Assembly (NCBI GenBank): GCA_042408665.1
Contig: JBHOQW010000175.1
Span: forward strand, 39,526 to 103,525
Source of the DNA: CAUJGQ01 sp042408665
GTDB lineage: Bacteria; Chloroflexota; Dehalococcoidia; CAUJGQ01
Length of the DNA stretch: 64,000 nt
Direction of reading: 5' to 3'
In this document: one piece after another, positions 59,676 through 64,000 of the stretch
Numbering within the stretch: the first letter of the stretch is position 1
Layout of the letters: every line of letters begins with the position of its first letter
Notes under the pieces: generated by a model
The model's input: the letters and a program-made list of their open reading frames with translations, nothing else
Told to the model about the DNA's origin: nothing
Databases searched by the model: none
Program-made: the position numbers and the translations under genes

Positions 59676-61508
59676 TTATCCGGTGTACTTGCTCTTGTCG
59701 AACCAGAGATGGATGTTCGTCTCCTGCGGCGCGGTTTCCGCGTCGTAGGGCCGGAAGACGCCGGCGTTCCCGACCCACGGCCAGACCAGGCTGAAGGCCG
59801 GTGACTGGCCGGGGTAGGGGATCATGAGCATCTTCGTGGCCATGTAGCGCTGCCACTCTTTGATCAGTTCGATGCGCTTGTTGCGGTCCAGCTCGCGCAG
59901 CTGCGCCTCGATCAGGCCATCGGAGCGGGCGTCACCGCTTTGTCCCTGAAAGGCCACCTTTTGGCGCGGCCCTTTGGAGTGGTAGTAGGCGAACAGGTAC
60001 TGGCCGACGTCTGGATAGGCGGTGGAGGCGCCGATAGCGATGCCCTTGAAATCCCCTTTGCCGAAGTAAATCTTGGGCAGATATTCGGTCTGGTAATCGG
60101 GGTTGATCTGCTTGAGCTTGAAGTTGCCGCCGTCCTCCAGCATGTCCTTGAAGAGCTCAGCCTGCTTGGGGAAGGTGGTACCGTACTGACCGGTGGTGAT
60201 CCAGCGAATTTCGGTGTCGATGCCGTTCGGGTAGCCGGCGGCCTGGAGGAGCTTCTTGGCCTCGGCCTGGTTGAACTCGAAGTTCTTGCCGCCCTCGCCG
60301 ATGTCCTTGCTGCGCGGGTCGATCCAGATGCCGTCGTAACCGGAGGAGATGTGGCTGTGCCAGCGCACCTCGACCGGCCAGCCCTCTTTCTTGAACCGGG
60401 ACACGTCGTAGAAGGTGTCGATCCAGGCGTCGCGGTCGATGAGCATGGAGGCGGCGCGGCGCACGCGCTCGTCCAGGAAGGGGGAGCCGGGCTGCAGGCC
60501 GAAGTAGATCAGCCAGCAGGCGCGGGAGAATTCGGTCTGGAACAGGAGCAGCTCCGGCAGGTCCTTCTTGGTGGCGATGATGTCCTCCTGGCGGACGGCA
60601 AAGCTCCAGATGCGCTTGGCGCGGAACTGGGCCAGGCCGGCGGCGTACTCCGGGATGATGGGGATGTCGAAGCCGTCCAGGAAGGGGCGGTCCTTGCGAA
60701 ACCAGTTGGGGTTCTTGCGGTACTCGAACTTGACGTTGCGCTGGTAGTTGGACAGCACCCACGCACCGGCGCCGCGCGTCTCATTGCGCGGATCGAAGCC
60801 GCCGTCCGATTCGCGCGGCATGATCTGCAGGTAGCGGGAGTATGCCAGCGCCACCGGCAGCGGCGCGTACGGAAACGCCAGCTTGATCGCCACCGTGAAC
60901 TGGTCGATGGCCTCCACGGATTGGATGGGCGCCGCCGGGTTGACCTTGTTGGCCAGGTCCTGGCGGGAGATGGACTGGGCCTCGAACTTCTTCCAGGAGA
61001 AGACCACGTCTTCGGCGTCCACCGTGCGCTTGTTCGTGGGCGGGCGCTCGTCCCACAAGGCGTTGCGGCGCAGCTTGAGGACCAAACGGGTAGGCTCCGG
61101 CTGCTCCAGCGTCTCGGCCAGCTCGGTCAGCTCCACCTCACCCGTGGCCGGCACCTTGTAGCCCGGCTTGAACGCCAACAGGCGCGGGTACACCCAGCCG
61201 CCAGCCACGTTGGCGGTGAAGGAGGGCGAGGCCAGCGGGTCGAGGTTGGTGACGTCGGCGGTGGTGTAGGACTGGAAGATGCCGCCCGGGACCGCTCGGG
61301 CGGTGGAATCGGCCCGTTCGGAGAGGATGCTGGGCGCCTGCGTGGACTGCTGGCCGGCGGCACCGGCCGGGCCGCTCGGCGCCCGCTCGGCGCCCTGCTG
61401 TCGGCCACCCCCGCAGGCGGCCAGGAACGCCAGCCCTGCGCTCCCCAGAACGGCCCGGCGCAGTGCCGTGCGCCGGCTCACATGCTGCCGGTTGATCTGG
61501 CCGTTCAT
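59676..61508 (-). CDS. Family 5 solute-binding lipoprotein (Dpp/Opp type)
   Basis: A 610-residue extracytoplasmic binding protein. The signal has a twin-arginine motif (SRRTALRR) and a lipobox ending at Cys32 (FLAAC), so it may be Tat-exported and lipid-anchored. The mature part has the SBP family 5 pattern, with FSWKKFEAQS, DERVRRAASMLIDRDAW and a C-terminal two-lobe fold. It probably binds peptides, nickel complexes or glycosides; the ligand is unknown. Confidence 0.92.
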   Translation of the reverse strand: MNGQINRQHVSRRTALRRAVLGSAGLAFLAACGGGRQQGAERAPSGPAGAAGQQSTQAPSILSERADSTARAVPGGIFQSYTTADVTNLDPLASPSFTANVAGGWVYPRLLAFKPGYKVPATGEVELTELAETLEQPEPTRLVLKLRRNALWDERPPTNKRTVDAEDVVFSWKKFEAQSISRQDLANKVNPAAPIQSVEAIDQFTVAIKLAFPYAPLPVALAYSRYLQIMPRESDGGFDPRNETRGAGAWVLSNYQRNVKFEYRKNPNWFRKDRPFLDGFDIPIIPEYAAGLAQFRAKRIWSFAVRQEDIIATKKDLPELLLFQTEFSRACWLIYFGLQPGSPFLDERVRRAASMLIDRDAWIDTFYDVSRFKKEGWPVEVRWHSHISSGYDGIWIDPRSKDIGEGGKNFEFNQAEAKKLLQAAGYPNGIDTEIRWITTGQYGTTFPKQAELFKDMLEDGGNFKLKQINPDYQTEYLPKIYFGKGDFKGIAIGASTAYPDVGQYLFAYYHSKGPRQKVAFQGQSGDARSDGLIEAQLRELDRNKRIELIKEWQRYMATKMLMIPYPGQSPAFSLVWPWVGNAGVFRPYDAETAPQETNIHLWFDKSKYTG

Positions 61509-61687
61509 GCCACGCTCCCCCCTCCGCGCGTGTCAGACCGGAGATTTTAAACCATCGCGCCTTCCGCGTTATATCTGTCGTATGGCGGGACGTCTAAGTG
61601 CGCCCGATATAGCACAGGCCCGGAACGGTGTCAAAGGGGGTCGGCCGCCCAATTGACCGGACCGATGCTCGCCGGACTGGCCGGCGC

Positions 61688-62179
61688 TCAGGCGCGCACC
61701 AGGCGGGCGAAGGTGAGGTTGTTGAGGGCACCGGGGCGGTGTTGGGCGATCAGGGCCAGTGTCTCCTCCCCGCTTAGGCCCAGCTCGCGCAGGATGCGGC
61801 CCATGACCAGGCCACTGCGGTTGAGCCCCGCCGCGCACAGCACGTACAGCCGCGGCGGCGGCTCATACGGGTGTTCCCAGCCGTCCCGCACATCGCCGTC
61901 GCGGGCCAGGCACTGGGCTAGGCTACGGGCCAGGGCGGCGATGCGCGGGTACTCGGGCGGTGGCTCCTCCACGTCGGCAAAGACGCGCTCCAGCCACAGC
62001 GCGGCGGCGGCCCGGTACGCGGGCGGCATATCACCGGCACAGTCGATCACCCACGCGCCGGCGAGGTCGGACGGGCGCAGCGGCTCGCCCAGGGCGGCGC
62101 TGGCGCCGCCCATCCACAGCTCGGTGGTGAGGTGCGGCAGCTGCGGCAGCTGCAGCCGTGTGGCGCGGGGCTCCACCAT
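61688..62179 (-). CDS. Dual-specificity-type protein phosphatase
   Basis: A 163-residue protein with the cysteine-phosphatase signature CAAGLNRSG (CX5R-S/T) in LYVLCAAGLNRSGLVMG. An upstream aspartate for acid catalysis (VIDCAGD) is plausible. Such small bacterial phosphatases act on phosphotyrosine or phosphoinositides, but the substrate is unknown. The ATG start is chosen over a GTG 12 codons upstream; either is close to TAGAGT, a possible -10 box. It lies downstream of the LuxR gene. Confidence 0.78.
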   Translation of the reverse strand: MVEPRATRLQLPQLPHLTTELWMGGASAALGEPLRPSDLAGAWVIDCAGDMPPAYRAAAALWLERVFADVEEPPPEYPRIAALARSLAQCLARDGDVRDGWEHPYEPPPRLYVLCAAGLNRSGLVMGRILRELGLSGEETLALIAQHRPGALNNLTFARLVRA

Positions 62180-62278
62180 CACGCGGGGCACTCTACCGGT
62201 GAGATGGCCGACCACAGGGCCGGCCGCGTCTATTCTACCGCGATCGCGCCGGGGTGCGGCCGGGGGCCGGCAGCGGGC

Positions 62279-63400
62279 TCACCCCCTACGGCCCGTCTCC
62301 GCCAACCAGCCCGATGGCCCCGGGCGCTGGCCGGCCCGCCGGCGCGGCTCATACTGCTGGTAGAAAACTCTGCCCACGAGCTCGCGTCGGCTGCGCACGC
62401 CGACCTTATCGAAGATCGCCTTGCAGTGCTCCTGGACGGTATAGGGCGAGATAGACAGCGCGGCGGCGATCTCCCGGGTGGATCGGCCTTGCAGCAGCAA
62501 CTGCATCACCTGTGCCTCCCGCGCGGTGAGCCCGTAGGCCTGTCCGATGACGGGTGTCATGCTGGCCCCGCTCGCCTCTTCCACGATGACCGCAACGCGG
62601 CCATGTGGCGGCCCGTTCAGGACGGAGCCGTGGAGAAGCAGCCAGCGGCCCGCCCGCGTGCGCACGCGCGCCTGTGCCGGCGCGGCCGACCGGCCGGTCA
62701 GGCGGGCACGGGCGGCCACCGCGTAGACCACGTACGGCAGCGACCGCTCACGGCCACCGGAGGGCACGTCCACAAGCTCTCCCAGCAGGCGCTCCGCCGC
62801 CGCGGTTATCGCCTCCACCGCGCCCTCCTCGGTGAGCAGCACCAGCCCCGGCCCCGGCACCTCCTCGGCCTGCGCCCCGGCCTCGACCAGCAGGGCACGG
62901 CGCACCCCCTCGGCCAGGGGCTCCGAGAGGAGCTGCAGGAAGGCGGCCTCGTCGGGCGTGAAGTCGCCACCATCGCGGAGCAGCCCGGCGGCGCCCCAGG
63001 CCGCACCGCCGGCCACGAACGTCACGCGCATCTCACCCTCAAGCCCGAAGGGACGGATCAACTCCCGGTAGCGACGGCTGCGCTCCGGCGCGCCGCCCGT
63101 GGCCTCGCTCAGGATGCCGCTGTGCCGGGGCGAGCGGGCCAGCGTGGCGAACTGGTTGTAGTCCTCGTGCAGGTACTCGATCTCCGTGGCGCGGTGTTTT
63201 TCAACGGGCAGGTTCCACGTCAGGTGACTCGTCTCCAGCAGCGTGGCGGGGTCGAGGGTGTGCCAGCAGGCGGCATCAAACGGCACCACCCGCCTGAGGG
63301 CGTACAACACCTCCCCGAACAGGGTGTTGAGGTCCAGGTCAGAACGCGCCAGCCGAGCGATGCCTTCGGCTCTGATCGACCACGTCTTTGAGGTCTGCAC
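62279..63400 (-). CDS. LuxR-family transcriptional regulator with GAF-like sensor
   Basis: A 373-residue regulator. The N-terminal 165 residues resemble a GAF sensor (LFGEVLYALRRVVPFDAACW), a second PAS/GAF-like region follows (about 175-270), and the C-terminal LuxR helix-turn-helix begins GLTAREAQVMQLLLQGRSTR and includes SPYTVQEHCKAIFDKVGV. There is no receiver domain. The GTG start follows GGGAGCCGGAGCGGC. It is divergent from an O-methyltransferase gene 161 bases away, which it may regulate. Confidence 0.88.
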   Translation of the reverse strand: MQTSKTWSIRAEGIARLARSDLDLNTLFGEVLYALRRVVPFDAACWHTLDPATLLETSHLTWNLPVEKHRATEIEYLHEDYNQFATLARSPRHSGILSEATGGAPERSRRYRELIRPFGLEGEMRVTFVAGGAAWGAAGLLRDGGDFTPDEAAFLQLLSEPLAEGVRRALLVEAGAQAEEVPGPGLVLLTEEGAVEAITAAAERLLGELVDVPSGGRERSLPYVVYAVAARARLTGRSAAPAQARVRTRAGRWLLLHGSVLNGPPHGRVAVIVEEASGASMTPVIGQAYGLTAREAQVMQLLLQGRSTREIAAALSISPYTVQEHCKAIFDKVGVRSRRELVGRVFYQQYEPRRRAGQRPGPSGWLAETGRRG

Positions 63401-63561
63401 GCCGCTCCGGCTCCCAGCCTTTCATCCGTGCGCGATGACCCGTGCATCATGCCACGCCCCTGGTGCGTTCACAATCCCCAGATTTGTGGTATGGACGCGG
63501 TTTCCCGGGAGTCCTAGCCTGCGACCCGTACGAGATGTCCTTCTGCGGGGAGGAAGTACCC

Positions 63562-64000
63562 ATGACCGGCACCACAGAGCACCACGGCGGCGCGACGGCG
63601 GCAGCCCTGAGTCCCGACCGCATCTTAGAGCTGGGTTTTGGCTTCTGGACCTCGAAGACGCTGTTGAGCGCGATCGAGCTAGGCCTCTTCACCGAGCTCG
63701 CCCGCCAGCCGGCCACGGCCGATGAGTTACGCGAGCGCCTCAATCTTCACCCCCGCGCCGCCCGTGATTTCTTCGACGCGCTGGTGGCGTTAGGTATCTT
63801 GGAGCGAGACGGCGCCGTCTACCGCAACACCGCCGCCACCGACCTCTTTCTGGACCGGTCCAAGCCCTCGTATATGGGCGGCATTCTGGAGATGGCCAAC
63901 GCGCGCCTGTACCGCTTCTGGGGAGACCTGACCGAAGGTCTGAAAACGGGTCGCCCCCAGAATGAGGCCAAATCGGGCGGCGATTTCTTCGCGGTGCTCT
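63562..64000 (+). CDS. O-methyltransferase (acetylserotonin-type), N-terminal part
   Basis: The frame from this ATG stays open to the right edge of the window, so only the first 146 residues are seen. They form the helical dimerisation domain of plant- and polyketide-type O-methyltransferases: LGFGFWTSKTLLSAIELGLF, ADELRERLNLHPRAARDFFD and a winged helix. The SAM-binding domain lies outside the window. GGGGAGGAAGTACCC precedes the ATG. The substrate cannot be told. It faces the LuxR gene. Confidence 0.85.
   Translation, partial: MTGTTEHHGGATAAALSPDRILELGFGFWTSKTLLSAIELGLFTELARQPATADELRERLNLHPRAARDFFDALVALGILERDGAVYRNTAATDLFLDRSKPSYMGGILEMANARLYRFWGDLTEGLKTGRPQNEAKSGGDFFAVL

Noticed and set aside
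57685..61508. Complete dipeptide importer
   Set aside because: Only the binding protein and two permeases are present; no DppD/DppF ATPase gene is found, and the nearby ATPases belong to the MacB-like operon.

Overview
The window is GC-rich, densely coded bacterial chromosome with no rRNA, tRNA, prophage, transposase or cas gene that I can recognise. Housekeeping genes (tsaE/tsaB, ndk, recN, nadK, tlyA, tig-clpP-clpX, tgt, lgt) sit beside features that point to a Chloroflexota-like bacterium, perhaps near Thermomicrobia: a protein-thiocarboxylate cysteine pathway, three luciferase-like (F420-type) oxidoreductases, a decaprenyl-phosphate phosphoribosyltransferase-like UbiA protein and tiny zinc-ribbon proteins. 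The placement is inference; no marker gene settles it.

Layout. 1-7.2 kb: the end of an RNA uracil methyltransferase, maf, a CAP-domain protein, a HAMP receptor with no output domain, a family-4-like uracil-DNA glycosylase, rsfS, ndk, tsaB, tsaE and a metallophosphatase. 7.2-17.6 kb: a membrane protein, an SDR, a GYD protein, a CPA2 antiporter behind a cyclic-di-AMP (ydaO-yuaA) riboswitch, a Crp/Fnr regulator, a heterodimeric ABC exporter behind a palindromic operator, and a TauE/SafE permease. 17.6-25.7 kb: a cation exchanger behind a yybP-ykoY manganese riboswitch, a Nudix hydrolase, a zinc-ribbon/GNAT pair, recN-nadK-tlyA and UbiA. 25.7-39 kb: clpX, clpP, tig, a stand-alone AsnC-type domain, moeA, acylphosphatase, PsiE, tgt, a zinc-ribbon membrane protein, a DRTGG protein, lgt, a cupin and aminopeptidase N.

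39-44.6 kb is a sulfur/cysteine island: an IscR-like Rrf2 regulator, cysK, a MoaD-like carrier, moeB, a second MoaD-like carrier and a CysM-like synthase, facing a sulfurtransferase-sufE pair. It resembles the mycobacterial CysO-CysM route, but both carriers have residues beyond the di-glycine and no JAMM protease is nearby.

44.7-48 kb holds GAF, universal stress and Vps62-like proteins plus three very small genes. 48.4-53.7 kb is a MacB-like system with two ATPases and one very large FtsX-type permease. 53.9-61.5 kb has three luciferase-like oxidoreductases, a lipoprotein, and a dipeptide-type binding protein with two permeases but no ATPase. 61.7-64 kb has a small phosphatase, a LuxR regulator and a truncated O-methyltransferase.

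Regulation visible in the sequence includes two riboswitches with hairpins, a TetR-like operator over a good promoter, several -35/-10 pairs, and at least three genes whose -10 box lies exactly 6 nt from the start codon, which suggests leaderless transcripts.
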